From positions 1,715,001-1,779,000 of the forward strand of contig CAWZYM010000283.1 in NCBI GenBank assembly GCA_963966185.1: 64,000 nt of DNA, in the 5' to 3' direction. This DNA comes from Rhabditoides inermis (taxonomy: Eukaryota; Nematoda; Chromadorea; Rhabditida; Rhabditidae). Both the position numbers and the translations under genes were made by a program. The number at the start of each line of letters is the position of its first letter. Position 1 is the stretch's first letter. The notes beneath the pieces are model-generated. The model was not told the DNA's origin, did not search any database, and saw nothing but the letters and a program-made list of their open reading frames with translations. Shown here piece after piece: positions 14,121 through 28,483 of the stretch.

Positions 14121-17100
14121 CTAGAACCCGGGCGGTCTGTCGGGCACAATCTGCAGTCCGGGCGGGGCGTCTCCCTCCCCGCCGCCGTCCATCCACGCGA
14201 ACCCCCGTCCGCGTATCCTCCAGCCAGCCATCTGCGCCAGCAGCAGCTCCTGCATCACACCCTCGTCCAACTCGTCCTCGTCCGCCGGAGCCTCCAGAAC
14301 CTAAACAGCCTTTCTATAATCATCTCTCTCTCTACTTCCACATAAGTCTCTCTCTATATATATCTCCTATCCTAGAGGTTGCCACCATCTATGCACCTCG
14401 GCAATGGTGGTGGTGATACACACTGATTACGAACCACATGCGCAGCTCTCCCACCCACCATTCCGTTCTCTATCCTCCATCCGCCACCCGATCCTCCATG
14501 CGCCTCGGACAAGTGGCGGTACGTCGCCGCCTCAGACTCGAACTGAAAAAGATGTCTCTCCTTCCCTCTTCCCCTCTCTCTCTCTCTTCCCTCCCTCTCT
14601 GGCACCTCTTCTCCCCTCCCTCCCTATCTCACTTACTCCCTTCCTCTACTCTCTCACTATCTACCCCTCTCTCTCCCTCCTCCCTCTCCCCCCCCCCCTC
14701 CCCACTCACCACGCCGTCGCACAGCCAGCAGAAGTGTGTCTTGCACGACACGCAGTGCATGTGGTTGCATCCCGCCGACTTCTCGATCACCATCCGACAC
14801 GCTTCCGTCGGACATCTGCAACGGAACGACAATCATTTATCCGGAAACGCTATGTCCTAAACAGAGAAAGGAACAACACGGCAGGAAGGTAGAATCCAGG
14901 GTTTTTGAAAAAATAAGAGACAGTTTCCGAAATAAGGTACAGTTTGCAAAAAGAAGGTACAGTTTGCAAAAATAGGATACAGTTTAAAAAATAAGGTACA
15001 GTTTCCAAAAATAGGGTACAGTTTACGAAATAACTATAAACGCCTTTTTTACGCGCTAGTTGCATTGTCCACTTTCTAATAATGAATACATATCAGATTA
15101 CGTTAAAAATTATGACAATGTCTCAAAAAAAACACGCGAGAATCCGTTTTGCTATGGCTTTATAAACTGTACCCTATTTTTGCAAACTGTACCTTATTTT
15201 TGTAAATTGTACCTTATTTTGAAACTGTACCTTATTTTTGCAAACTGTACCCGATTTTTAATAAACTGTACCTTGTTTTTCCAAACTGTACCCTATTTTC
15301 TCAGAAAACACGAAACTGTCCCTTATTTTTTTCAAAAACCCTGGATTCTACTTTCCTGCCGAACAACACATCTATGTTCATCGGCAGAGCATCAGCACAT
15401 ACATGTTATATGATTCAAATAAACAACAACCCATGGCCACATGATGATGTGACAATAGTTTGCGCAACCCACGTCAGACCTCAGACTTTTCAAAGCGTGT
15501 GCGCACGGAACCACTCTATCTGCGTTTCAATGCAACAACAACTCATTGGCAGAGAATGGCTATACAATATCAAATTGGGAACCCAGGCCAATCTCTTCAA
15601 TTAGACAGACATCTCTGACGTAAATGGCTGACGTAAAGAGTTACAAAATTAAGGAAGAAAGAGAGAGAGAGAAAAGAGAGAGAGACAGACAGACAGACAT
15701 ACAGACCCCCTCACCTCTTGACCGCCTTGCTGCCGCGCGTCGACATGAACGCGTTGATCGACTCGTCCGCGTTCGCTGCAAAAAACACACATCAAACTTT
15801 GAAGCCAAAAAGAATAGATTTCACAACCACAAGATAGAGAAACAAAATATCATCTTGCTAATAGGTAATCCGTTTTCTGCCGTTATTAGCAAAATATAAC
15901 TTATAGCAAAATATAGCAAAATATAATGTCTTTCTCGCTTCTTCAACAAGGCTATATCGGTATCTTCCCATAGATCCATTAGCTGTATACGCTCTACACC
16001 ACGTTTCCTCTCGTCCACTTCCACTAGTTTGTTTCACTCCCGCGCACAGTCTCCCCGACGACTGTCATCTCTACCATCCCTGACTTGCTCTCTCTCTCCT
16101 CCCCCCACTCACCGACCAACTCGGCGTGTCTCTCGCACGTCTCTCCTCTGTGCGTGTTGCTGCTGCACACCCGGCACACCGTGCGCCGACAGATGCCACA
16201 CTTCCACTCGGGAGGCGAGAGAGGGTCCTGCACCGAAGAGGCGGGGCAACGCTGTAAAGAACAACGTCATCAACCTGATCACAACTCAATCTACCAATAC
16301 AGCATCCATGATAGCTCGTCCCAACACCACCCACCCTGAACACGGCTTCACAGTCAGGCGTGGGACACGCAGAGAGTCCGCTGTGTCCGGTGAGAAGCAG
16401 CTGTGTGATGGCGGCGCGCAACAAGGGCGCAATCCGCCTCGCGTCGTGGCGCCGCACACGGGAAGACGAGGCGCCGAGTACGAGGAACTAGAAACGAATG
16501 TGTCATCGAATTTTAGAATTATATTTATAATATATAAATCGGGTTCAAATGGCTTTTTTTGTATTTTCCGACCGATAAAATGATATGCGTCTGTTTTGCG
16601 CTTCTATTTTGCAAAAGTCACTGTGAATGAGAGATGAGCCGCGGAAATTTGTCAAATGCAGACTGTGCTGAATTTCAAAAGGCGGTCGTATTTTCTCTGA
16701 AAATAGACTTGATTCAAAATTGAGCCGAATTCACAAGTTCCACAACCATCAAGGATCACTTGCAAAAAAAGAGAGGATTGATTCGTCGTGAAGTTAAATT
16801 CACGGCACATCCAACTGTATGTGACGTCATTGTAAATACGGCCCGCGCCGCTTTTGCAATCCAAGATCTTGCATTGGCAAAACATTTTGACTCAATGCGG
16901 GATCGAACCCGGGACTTGAGATTGCGAAGCGAGATCGCTACCACTATATCACCGAATGCCTGACGGAGGAGAGAGAAGATGCGAATGCGAATGCGAAGCG
17001 AGTGGGATGCTTCTGACGCGTGACATTTATTGTAAACCCGGCGCCTGTTGTCGCGGAGTGTTTTCTGTTCGTATCTGATGGTGGTTTAATTGCCCAAGTT

Positions 17101-20100
17101 TGAGGTAATTAAAAAATTACATGAAGTGTAGTGTACACGCAGATCGCATGCACATTCCATTCACCGCGCAAGCATCGCAGGGGTTCGGTGGTATAGTGGT
17201 AGCGATCTCGCTTCGCAATCTCAAGTCCCGGGTTCGATCCCGCATTGAGTCAAAATGTTTTGTCAATGCAAGATCTTACATTGCAAATGCGGCGCGGGCC
17301 GGATTTGCAATAGTTGCCCCGCCCCCCTGGCGTTGCAAATGCGGCGCAGGCCGTATTTACAATGACGTCACATACAGTTGGATGTGCCGTGAATTCAACT
17401 TCACGACGAATCCCTCGATGTAAATGCGTCTCTTTTTTTCGAATAAGCCACTTTTGCATCATGGAAAAAGTGTATCCGCAAATAAGGCCACACTCTGATA
17501 TATGACCCTATTTGCATGTTATTTAGGCCATTTCGATGAACTGCAATATGGTTTTATAGTGAATTAGTCTTCAATAAAATAAAATGAAGGATTTACGAGA
17601 AATTCTAGCAAATGATGCTCATCCTCAACTATTGTCCTAAAAGTACAAAAAAGCCATTTGAACCCGATTTATATGTTTCACACACCGCATTGAATGGTGC
17701 TGGAAACTCTACATACTAATAAACGCTGTACTCACGGATGAAGTAGCATTGAAAAGCAAAACAGAATACGCGCTAAATATGTTGCAGATGCACATTGAAT
17801 TGTTACAACACAAACACGTTCCAATAGTGTCTTTAAACTCCACCACATCTCACTCAGACATGCCAACTCTACACTGCAATACGAATACGATGCGAATCCA
17901 TCAACCCACCATGATATCGTCGATGGCCACAGGCTTGTCGCACTCGACACAGTTGATGGGCAGCGAGTTGGACGAGATAGAAGACGACACCTGCAACTCT
18001 CTCTCAATTTTCCGCCTCTCTCATCCCTCCATCCCTTCCTCCCATTTCCTTTATATGCCCATACTTCAACCTCTACTCCTTCCCCCCACCTGCTGGACAA
18101 TGCACTGCTTGCAGAACTGGTGTCCGCACGTAGCCAGTACATAGTGGGCGTTGCTGACCGCACAGCAGCATATGGCACAGTCGGGGCGGGTCTGCGGAGA
18201 GGAGACCGGGAACAGCAGAGATGAGTAGAGCTGTAAACGAGATGATTGCAGAGAAGAGCGACACTAAATGTTACTAGCCCAGTAAACGCGCATAAAGATT
18301 AAATATACGTTTCACCAAACTCATAACAAACAACGAATGATTAATTGTGTAATTTGTCAGCGCTCAGCGTTCTATAATACAAATGAAATATAAGACCGAT
18401 ATAGTAATTTTTTTGACAAACAATGTAGAAATCTTTCATGTTTTCATTTTGTTAACGTAAAATGTGTCATGTTCCAATTTTTCTGTTCCTTAGTCACTCT
18501 TTGGTAGAATGTAGAATTTTCGGAGGCACTAAGAATTTGAAGATAATTTATGCAAAATTATAGTTGATGAGACATCATTGCCTCATCACCGACTACTGGA
18601 GCAGAGATGAGTAGAACCGTGCACGGTTACTCATCTCTGACGGTTACTCAGAGATGAGTAACCGTGCACGGTTTTCTAGCTAGACCTGAGAGAAGACTTT
18701 ACAATCAAAAGTTTTGCCGGGAATCGAACCACGGTCGCTGGAATGGTAGACCTCCATCTTACCCATTCGGCCACGCCACTACTTGGTGAGCAGTGTTCTT
18801 TTCGTTGTCTACATTGTTTGTCAAAAAATTCCTGTATCGGTCTTATATGCGCGCATAGCAAATGATACGTTTCATTAAATTTACCAAAGTGGCCAAGCAA
18901 AAAGAAGTATAATGTTCATTGCAGCTTATGAGAATCATTCAAATCTTCTCCATCCCTTTCCTCTTTTTTCCAACATCACACATCTTTCGACCCGGCTCAG
19001 AGTACGGCAGTCGGAACCAATACCACTCCATTCCCTATCACTGCCATCGAACATTATCCCAGCAGTCTCCTTTCCCTTTCTCCTTCTCTCCTGTCCACCT
19101 GTTCCCATCTCCACTCATCACAGATTTGACAAGCACCCTGTCCCCTCATGCCCCCCCCCCCCCCTCCACGCACCCTCCTGTCCAGCTGGTCAATGTACTC
19201 GTCGAGTCTGTCGTGTTGCTGCGGGGACGCCGTCACCGTCAACACGTCCCCGTCCAGCACCATCGACGGGCGGGCGAGGTGCGGCTGCAACAAAGGACAT
19301 GTTCAACCAGAAACATATGCGTTTGATGCGAATTGTATGAATTGTTCAAAGTGCGGCTGCAACAAAGATATAGGCAGGTTGTTATTCTGTTCTTGTGAGT
19401 GATTTCGTTTTGTAAGTGTTTGATTTGATTGAATTGAGACATGTTGAGACACGAAATAAAGAATGTGCGACTGCAACAACGACATACATCCGCAAAAAAT
19501 ATTTCAAATATGTTTCACAGTGCAACCACATTCAGAGATGTAATCATCCTGCAATCCGATGTTGTCAACATGACAAAAAACAAAACCAATTTTCTCATCA
19601 TCTCATACAAACACAAACACGATTCGTCCATCTTCCGCCTCACTCACAATCAACCCAACTACTTGTAGCACTCAGGACTCTGATTGATTGACTTGCCCTT
19701 GTCCCCTCCACCCACTTTTCTCCCCCCCCCCCCCTCCCTTTCTACTGTTCTTCCCCAATGCAATCATCTTCTTCTGACTTCTGTCCTCTTCCTCAACCAT
19801 CAAACTATCCTTTCCCGTACTATCAACATACTCTCATCTTCACCTGAATGCGTGCCATTCATTGGTCATTTCATTCGCCTCTTAGCAATCCACCCACCTT
19901 CCTCTCGCCCTCGACCCGCCGCATCACCCGCTCCTCCCCTATCCACAGCAGCATGTCCTTCACTGTCGGCACACAACGCGGCCACTCCAGGCTCACACGG
20001 CGGGTCACAGAGTAGTGTCGGCTGCAAACAACACAGTGATTCAGAATCATAGTGTCAGATGCAGACGCAAATCCACGTTACTGTGCCGAACCAGTGTGAA

Positions 20101-23100
20101 TGTAATCTACAGTAATCGCCTCACCTGTTCATCACATAGTCAGCGAGTGCAGCCTGCACTGCGTCGACATAGTCGGGTGACCCGATGAGGCGCAGCTGGC
20201 GCGCCATCTCGTCCCAGTCGAGCAGCACCCGACCAGAGAGGGACGCCTCCACCGAGAGCGCGAACGAGCGACCGTACCTGTGAGAGGGAGACAGTCAACG
20301 ATGCGATCAAGAGAACATTAACCATTTCCAGACCACATATAGAAAAGAGCGACCGTACCTGCCAGCCAGAGAAACAGTCAACATGGAAACTCGACAATTG
20401 CGAGCCCCACCTTGCCTCTTTTCTATCTCCGACTATAGCGGGAGCTGCTAGCAACCACGAAAACATTAACCATTCCCAGACTACTCACAGATAATTCAAA
20501 GAGACGCTATGCTATATAGTGAATATTGTGATCTCAATCTATAAAATGTAACTATAATTTACATAATGCAACGAACCTGAATATTATCTGCAAATATAAA
20601 GCCAAAAATAATACGCTTCACATTCACTAGATATATATACAAAAATTGAGATTATTAATGTAGCACGCTATCAATAATGAACCAACTCAGAAGCGACCAT
20701 TGACAAAAACTTAAAAAAAATATAATCTATAGCACACAGTGAAACATTTTCCTCACCTAACATGTAATACGTTCTTCCTCTGTTCAGTCTCCCAAGCACT
20801 CTAGGGGCGTTCTACCGCATGAGATCCGCCATCCAATGACCTCTACTCCCCTACATAGAAGAACACGAAACACTTCATCAGATACTACTGCTCTACAGAT
20901 ACTACACAGATGCTTCTACTCTCTCCCCCTCTCTCCCTCTCCCCAATCTCTCATCCCCGCCCACCTCCCCCTCACCCCTGCATGAGCACTCCCTCGTCTT
21001 CTCCCTCGGGACACGCGAACGGCACGCCGCACATGCCCGCCTCCAGCTCCGACCACACACGAGACACCGTACTGCAAACAATACATTCTTAGATACATTC
21101 CTTCGCTTCCACACTTGTACTTCATTTCTCATTCCCAAATTAAATTGACTGGTTCATTAATCAATCGGCTTATGATAGCGAGTTACTACCGAGTTGAAAC
21201 ATACTTTCCCTGATATTACGGTAAATAGGAAATTACACCAGACACCAGACACCACGAGACCACTTCACAAAACACTACGGCACTACGACCTCTCGTCTAT
21301 ATAACTGAAAAAGATGCAGAATTTTTTTTGTTTTGTTAAGTGGTGTGGTGCCTAATCGTCTGATATTCCTATTCCCCCCCCCCCCTCCCCCACTCACGTC
21401 TCCGGCCATCCGTCGATGCCGATCGCGTGTTGCTCGCAGAGCAGCGCGCGCAGGTGCGGAAAGTCGCTGATCGCACACCACTCAACATCTCTTCCTTGTA
21501 ATTTTCCACGCACTATCTGTACTCCATCATTCTGTTATCTCTAACAATAACAACACATACATTCTCCTCTCTCTCTCTCTCTCCCCTCTCTCTTACCTCC
21601 TCCTCATCGGCCCCCTCTCCCTTGTGTATAGCCAGGCAGTTCATGAGCTGATCGTGGAGAGCCAGCCGCATCCGATGTGAGACTCCCGTAGAGTACGACA
21701 CTACCGCATTGATCACCACCTGAAAAGGAGACAATAACAATCTTCCAACTCAAAGAGTTTATTATCACCTGCAACAAGACACGTACCAAGATTGAAGCAT
21801 GGTAAAACCGTGCGAACTGCGAAACATTAAACCCATCAGGTATTGGATTTGAATATTGCATATTGTCTTTCTACTGTCGTCTCACATCAGTTATTATCCA
21901 AAATTATACCATCACGATCTACGTATTTCATTGAAACCTAACAATACATAGTACTCCCGTTGTCCTGTTTATTGCTTTCGTAACCAGTACTGCGCTAACA
22001 CTCCCCCACTCACGCCTCTCATATCGTCCGGATTGAGAGAGAAATGTCTCGAAACAGGAAAAACGAAAACTTCGCCAACAAAGCGTGGCAGTCTCACAGT
22101 TGTCAGTACACCCCACTCACGCCTCTCTTGTCGTCCGGATTGAGTGAGAAGTGTCGGGGGTCGGTGGGCATGCTGCACAGGTGGCGCGCCATCGCCAGAC
22201 CGCGAGTGTACGACGAGAAGCGAACCTGCAACACGCCATGTTTAGAATACCCCGCAGTACCTGGCAGTAAAATCTATTGTATTTACCGTCACGTCAAGAC
22301 TACCGCACTTTTTGTACCCACAGCATTTACACTTAGTGTACTCACAATCAGTACCGTACCTGCGCGCGCATCTCCTCGCTCTTGTACCGCCCGTCTCCCG
22401 TCGACTCGAGACGCTGGATCGTCCACGGCAGCTGCGTCTCGTCCGATAACAACTGAAATCCCGAGGATGAAAGAAAGGTCGATCTCAACTGAATAACTTA
22501 AAAAGTAGCATAGTGTGGGCCAAGATCTTATGGTCTAATGCCGGATAAAAACAGTTGGGCAGACGAGGTTAGTGGAGGAAAGTAGCATATTTATTAATTA
22601 GATGTTCCCAATTATCTTCCCTACTTCCCTTTTCACTTCACCCCCCCCCCCCCGCACATACCTCACTCCACTCTTGTGGATGGAATGGTATGGGGCGTCT
22701 CCACAGACCGACCGAGTCGGCAACCCGGATCAGCTTCTCGTGCAGGTTGCGCCGAATGTCCGCGTCCGACCTGCAAGTACATCACTCATGACATCTTACA
22801 GCTTCCAATCCCTCTCACTATCGCGGTACGTCGGCTGAACATCACACATCTGATCACATGTCTTACAGCTTCATCGCTATTTAAATCCCTCTCCCGAAAG
22901 CCATTCGAATCCGTGAGACCAGCAGTAGACTGGCAGTAGAGTGCAACGTGTCGACTGTCGAGTGCATCTTCCATTCCACAACATCTCGGTTTCACCACAA
23001 ATACATAGACGCAACACAAATTCAGAGCGTAATGCGGTGGCAGATTGACCCAACCATTCAAACCCCTTTCATCTCCCTCCGCCTTTCCTTTTTCCGCGTC

Positions 23101-26100
23101 TGTAACACCCGGGTTTTCTGCCACGTCCCATCTCCCCCCCCACTGACTGTTGCATGGGCGGGCGGGAGTAGGAGCGGATGGACGTGTAGTCGATCGAGTT
23201 CCTGTCCAACACGTTGCGCACGTGCTGCTCCATCTGCCAGCGGTCGAGGTGGCGCGGGAAGCGGGAGACGCGCAGCTGAAACCATGCCGTCTCTCTCTCT
23301 CCCCCTCCCTCCCTCTCTCGCTCTCTCCCTCCCTCTCTTTCTCTCTCCCTCCCCTCCTCTCCCTCCCTCCCCCTCTCCCCTTCCTCCCCCACCTCCTTCT
23401 GCTCCAGCACGCACTCGGTCTGCACGTCCATGTGGTTGGCACGGAACACGTTCATCGTGTGCTGCAGCAAACATGCAGACTTGATCTGCAACAACCTCCG
23501 TTCCGTTTGGCCAAGTTCGAGGTAGACATTCAACATTCACGGTCCACTTCCATGTTCCGGAACCAGAAGCGCTGGCGTCACAACACAGTGAGAAACTAAT
23601 GAAGAACCGCACAGACTTTTATCCCTGATACTCTTGTGGCGCAAACATACAAGCTACCACCCCCACTCACCTTGACAGTGACGGTGGCTCCGGGCGGGGC
23701 GCGGAACCAGCGCAGGTAGATGCTCACCTCCTTGGCCACCTGGTGCGTCCGGCCGGGGATCATCCAGCGAGGAGCCAGCTGGAAACCATCGATTCACAGG
23801 GATCACACACACAACACAAAAAGTATGTTTCACACCAGTCGGCATATATATTCCCGTTTGAAGTGCAAATGACCAATGGTCCAATAGTCAACAGAGTCAG
23901 TAAATGTTAGGGCCCTTTTATATTCCGCCGCCGCCGCACCGCTCGCCGTTCGCCGCTGAGACGAGTATTCTCACCGCTCGCCGCTGGGAGTAGTCAACGA
24001 ACGGAGGGCGGCGTACAAAAATATTAGGGTGCGCATAATTCGTGTTTTTTCGAATACTGACTGAAACTTATGTTAAATCAATTAAAATTTTGTCTACTTA
24101 ACAAATACGTGATTACTGTACTCTCTAGTACACAATATATGTTACTGTCTAAATCTCAGCACACACAGCTCAAATTGTACTAAAACTAGTATATTCTGAA
24201 TCAGAATTGTGCATTGTTCCATAGTAGGGACCACAACATGAGATGTAGAGAGTGAGGCGAAATCATGTAACATGTTCTCACTGGACACATGATGTGCTCT
24301 AATTAGCATAGAACGATTCGCCCTTTCGCGCTGATTCCACCGATATTTTATTTATGGGATCATGTAACCTGTAAAGTACTGAAAATCTATAAAGAGTGAT
24401 TTGATGACGTCATATTTCTTTGATCTAGCCGCCATTGCCCAAAATAAGTAATGAAAAATGATGTCATAAGAGATGTATTTCATCAAGTAGTGATCGATTA
24501 CAAACGAACAAAGTGTATTGCTACTATTATAAACGAATACATTCATAATTCAACTATCGATGACGTCATAAGTGTTTTGATCTAGCCGCCCTCTGTCGCA
24601 CTTTCCCTATGTGAGCGCGCGCTCGGGTGCGCGCGCTGCGCGGAATTTGAGCGCAATGTGAACGATGAATCCTATGAACAATATATATTTTTTTGAAATC
24701 AGCTTGAAATGAACTACATTAATGAACTAATTGCTATACCATATCCAAACATCTGAAAATGTCATTGTGGTCCCTAGTTCCATAGGACAACAAAACTTAT
24801 AAAACAAAATTATCATACTTGAAAACATTCAAGCACATTACCCTCGCCGCAGCGGCGAAAATACTCGCGAGCATTATCGCCGCTGGAGACCGCTAGCGGT
24901 GGCGGCCGCCGCCAGCGGTGAGCGGCGGCGTTCGAGTATAAAGGGGTGCGCGAGCGGCCAGCGGTCAGCGGCCGGCGATGTCAATCGATATTTGTATCTT
25001 TTGCACTACGCCGCTAGCGGCGGCGGCGGAGTATAAAAGGGCCCTTAAACCACCACAAACACCGACATGCGATCTTACTTCTCAATCTACTAAAACTCAT
25101 CAGCTCCTTCGCTTCAGAATTTTCCACACCGTTCCCTTCCCCGTCCACCCACCACGCAGTTCCTCAGCTCCTCCGCGTAGACCTTCTTGGCCTTCCTCGC
25201 AGCCTCGCAGTTTGCGAACCGGGCGCTGACCGTGTAGACCGTGTCGCCGGCGCCGCTGCGACTCGCGTGACGCTTCTCCGCATCGGAGAGAACACGCACC
25301 TGCAATACGGTAGTCAGACGCGTAGATCTCTGCAATGCCAACTCTACACAGAATCACAATCAGAATAGTTTCTCTAATCAAGTACCACACGTGCACATGA
25401 TAATGTATTTTACGGTACGGCTACGGTAAAGTACAGTGATACAACGCGCACCTGCAACACGATACTATGAACTATGAATCAGCAATCAGAATCACCTTTC
25501 GGCATTTTGCGCTACAAAAAAGTGTGCATTGCGTATAAAAACTATCAATGTTGTATAGATTCATCGTGAAACATACATTGCACAAAAAACTCCGTTATCA
25601 ACTGACTACAAATTTTCAGTCCATGAAACATCTCTCTCCCCCTCACTCATTCCCTCTCTCTCCTCCCTCTCCCTTCCTCCCGCTCTCTCTCCCTCTCTCA
25701 CTCCCTCCATCTCTCTCCTCCCCTCCCACTCCCTTCATCTCTCTCTTTCTCTCTCCCCCTCACCTCTACCGCCTCGGGCATACTCTGCCAGACCGCGTCA
25801 ATCGTCTCCTGCTCTCTGTTGGCTGGGATGGCGGCCGCAATGAGCAGCTCGCACCCGTCCTCCTTCCCTAGGAACGACAGCGCGCACCCGCCAGCGCCCA
25901 ACACCAACTGAAACGAAACAGTGTTTGCAAAATCAAATCAAAATGTTTATTCGTGTTTTCGAATGTTCACAATCTATACTACCTTGAAAACAAATACTTG
26001 AAAAAGTGAGCTACCACGGTGATTTATATATGATGGTGATGGTTTAGAATACACTTCACAAATCCTTCAACTTCACAGACTTAAAATGATGTCAATTCGA

Positions 26101-28452
26101 TTCGTTCTGAACCGATACAGACTGATTCATCTACTTCTATCCTTATATAGTATAGCCATATGCATATCGCAACAAGATACTAGTAAAACAACTGCAATTC
26201 ACTTTTCCGAACGCCTGATACGACACCGATGAGCGACGACACAACACACAATGTATACCCACTGAACTTGAAAAATATCTATTCTCTAAACGTAGTCGAG
26301 TACAAATACGTTTCACCACTCTTTCAACTATACAACCCTTTAGCACGAGCCAATCGTCAGATCAAGTGAGATTTGCTATTGATAATCCCGCAACCCCAAC
26401 ATCGTCCAAACCCAGTCCATCCAGAACAAATCCGTTTCACCACTCGTTCAACTGCAATCCCTACACCACCAGGTAATTTAACTCCGCCTTCGATTTTACA
26501 ACCCACCATCCATATCCACCTATCACCTATCGACAATACAACTCCTTCAAGCCTATACTAGTTCCCGATCGCTCCACCCACCGCATAGTCGGCCTTGGAG
26601 GCTCGCCACGTCCTCGCCATGCCTGCCGCCCGCTGCCTCTCCTCGCCCTCGCCCATCTCGCCCATCCACGCGGCCAGCTCCTCCTCGTATGACCCATCAG
26701 GAACAGACACCTGCAGCACCTGGGATGGGTGCGCCGTGCGGGGGTTAGCAGGGAAACGGGTTAGGACAGAGGGCAAGGGACACAGAGGTGTGAATCGGAT
26801 CAGTCTCTTCGAAACAGGCCATTCGATATGTTTAGTGTTCCAATTTCGAAGAGTCTGACCGCTACTTGATACAAGTGGGCAATTCGACTCAATTCCATAC
26901 ATGAAATATGAACACAGGAGAAAGAGCAGACAACATAGTTCTGACAGCGTATTCGACCCACCTCCACCCGTCCGAGAGGGTCGTCGTCGGTGAATGCCAC
27001 CTCGACGTTGGGGCACTCCCTGCCCGCCTCCTCCTCCTCCTTGTCCTGCAACCCACTCCTCTTCATCGTCTCCGTCTCTGCCAGTCGCTGGCGCACCACC
27101 GGCGGCAGGCACGTGACGCGCCGGCGCGCGTGCACGTTCTGCACAGTGAGACATGTTGGGAGGAATGAATACGTTTCAATATGTACATGGACATCGAAGT
27201 AGTGTTTTACGAGGAGTGTCGTTAGAGCCACACCCTCGGATCCGAACCAAATTGATAAGATACCTTAGTTAGGACCCCAAACATCGATTTATGGTGTTAC
27301 TTTTTCCTACGCGCCATATACGTTTCCAGTACGAAAACGTACAGGGCTGGTTTTTAGCTACCTCACTCCAGCTCTGGCGGTCAGAGACCGAGCTGTTATG
27401 GCCTAGTGGTTAGCGGATCAGTCTGTCAGACGAGAGGCTGGGGTTCGAGCCTGCGCACACGTATTTTGTTTTGCTAGCACTTTCTGAACTTCGCGTTTCT
27501 AGTTTATAGACAGAACACAGATAACAAATGTTCATGCTTTGTTATAACAGTTTCCAAACTTGGTTTCAGCCTATCAAGTGTTTGAAGTGTTAACGAAGTG
27601 CACTAGAACGGTATTAGAAGCCAATCACACAAAAAATTGTCCAAAAATAGACTAATTTGTAGTTACAAACGAATGAAAGCACATCGCAAGAAAAAAACTT
27701 CAAGTCCACGTCCAGAAAGTGTTGGCAAAACAAAAATCGTGCGCGGACTCGAACCCCAGCCTCTCGTCTGACAGACTGATCCGCTAACCACTAGGCCATA
27801 ACAGCTCGGTCTCTGACCGCCAGAGGTGGAGTGAGGTAGCTAAAAACCAGCCCTGTACGTTTTCGTACTGGAAACGTATAGGGCGCGTAGGAAAAAATAA
27901 CTCCATAAATCGATGTCTGGGGTCCTAATCAAGGTATCCTATCAATTTGGTTCGTATCGGAGGATGTGGCTCTAACGACACTCCTCGTTAGTATAAAGAA
28001 GATCAGATATCCCCACAATCAAGTCGACGGCAAGCCACAATGAATACATTTCAATACAGGCATTTACATCAAACACATGGAATGCCTTAATCTGGTTAAC
28101 CAACACGGATAACGTTCCGAGAACACTTTGCAAAAAGGGTAATCAAAACACAATATACAATTCCAGCACGCACCTGTATCTCCTCTGTGATGGCGTCGCA
28201 TGGCAGGGCGCCGTCCCAGTCGCAGTCTCCATCCGCCGTCTCGTCCCCCTCCTCCGAGTACGGCAGCTCCGAGCGGGTCGGCACCGGCGCACGCCACTCG
28301 CGCCATAGCGAGACGAGGTCCTGCGAGAGGTTCTACACTCATCTCCATATTTCTCTGTCATCCCCTCCTTTCGACTTCCACATGTCCCACCAATGGTTAC
28401 TTTACTACTACTCCCACAATCTCTCTCTCTCTCTCTCCCTTTCTCTCTCTCA

Positions 28453-28483
<31 letters not shown>

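Larger units (their letters stand above)
16535..17671. mobile_element. Fold-back element with two inverted tRNA-like sequences (TA target site)
   Basis: Ends are TAAATCGGGTTCAAATGGC on the left and its complement on the right, each flanked by TA. Nearly the whole left half from about 16760 to 16975 is repeated in inverted orientation at about 17180-17415, including the tRNA-like modules. The TA duplication suggests Tc1/mariner-type mobilisation, but no transposase is present. It sits in the RBR intron between exons 16335-16487 and 17910-17990. Confidence 0.75.
27210..27987. mobile_element. Fold-back element with two inverted tRNA-like sequences (TTA target site)
   Basis: Ends CGAGGAGTGTCGTTAGAGCC and complement, flanked by TTA on both sides. 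The long inverted arms (about 27210-27470 and 27735-27987) carry the tRNA-like modules at their inner ends. No open frame of note. It is inserted in the RBR intron between exons 26962-27138 and 28174-28320. Confidence 0.75.

Noticed and set aside
15060..15413. Plus-strand frame with repeated LFLQTVPYF-like units
   Set aside because: It is the tandem array of the MITE 14880-15360 read in frame.
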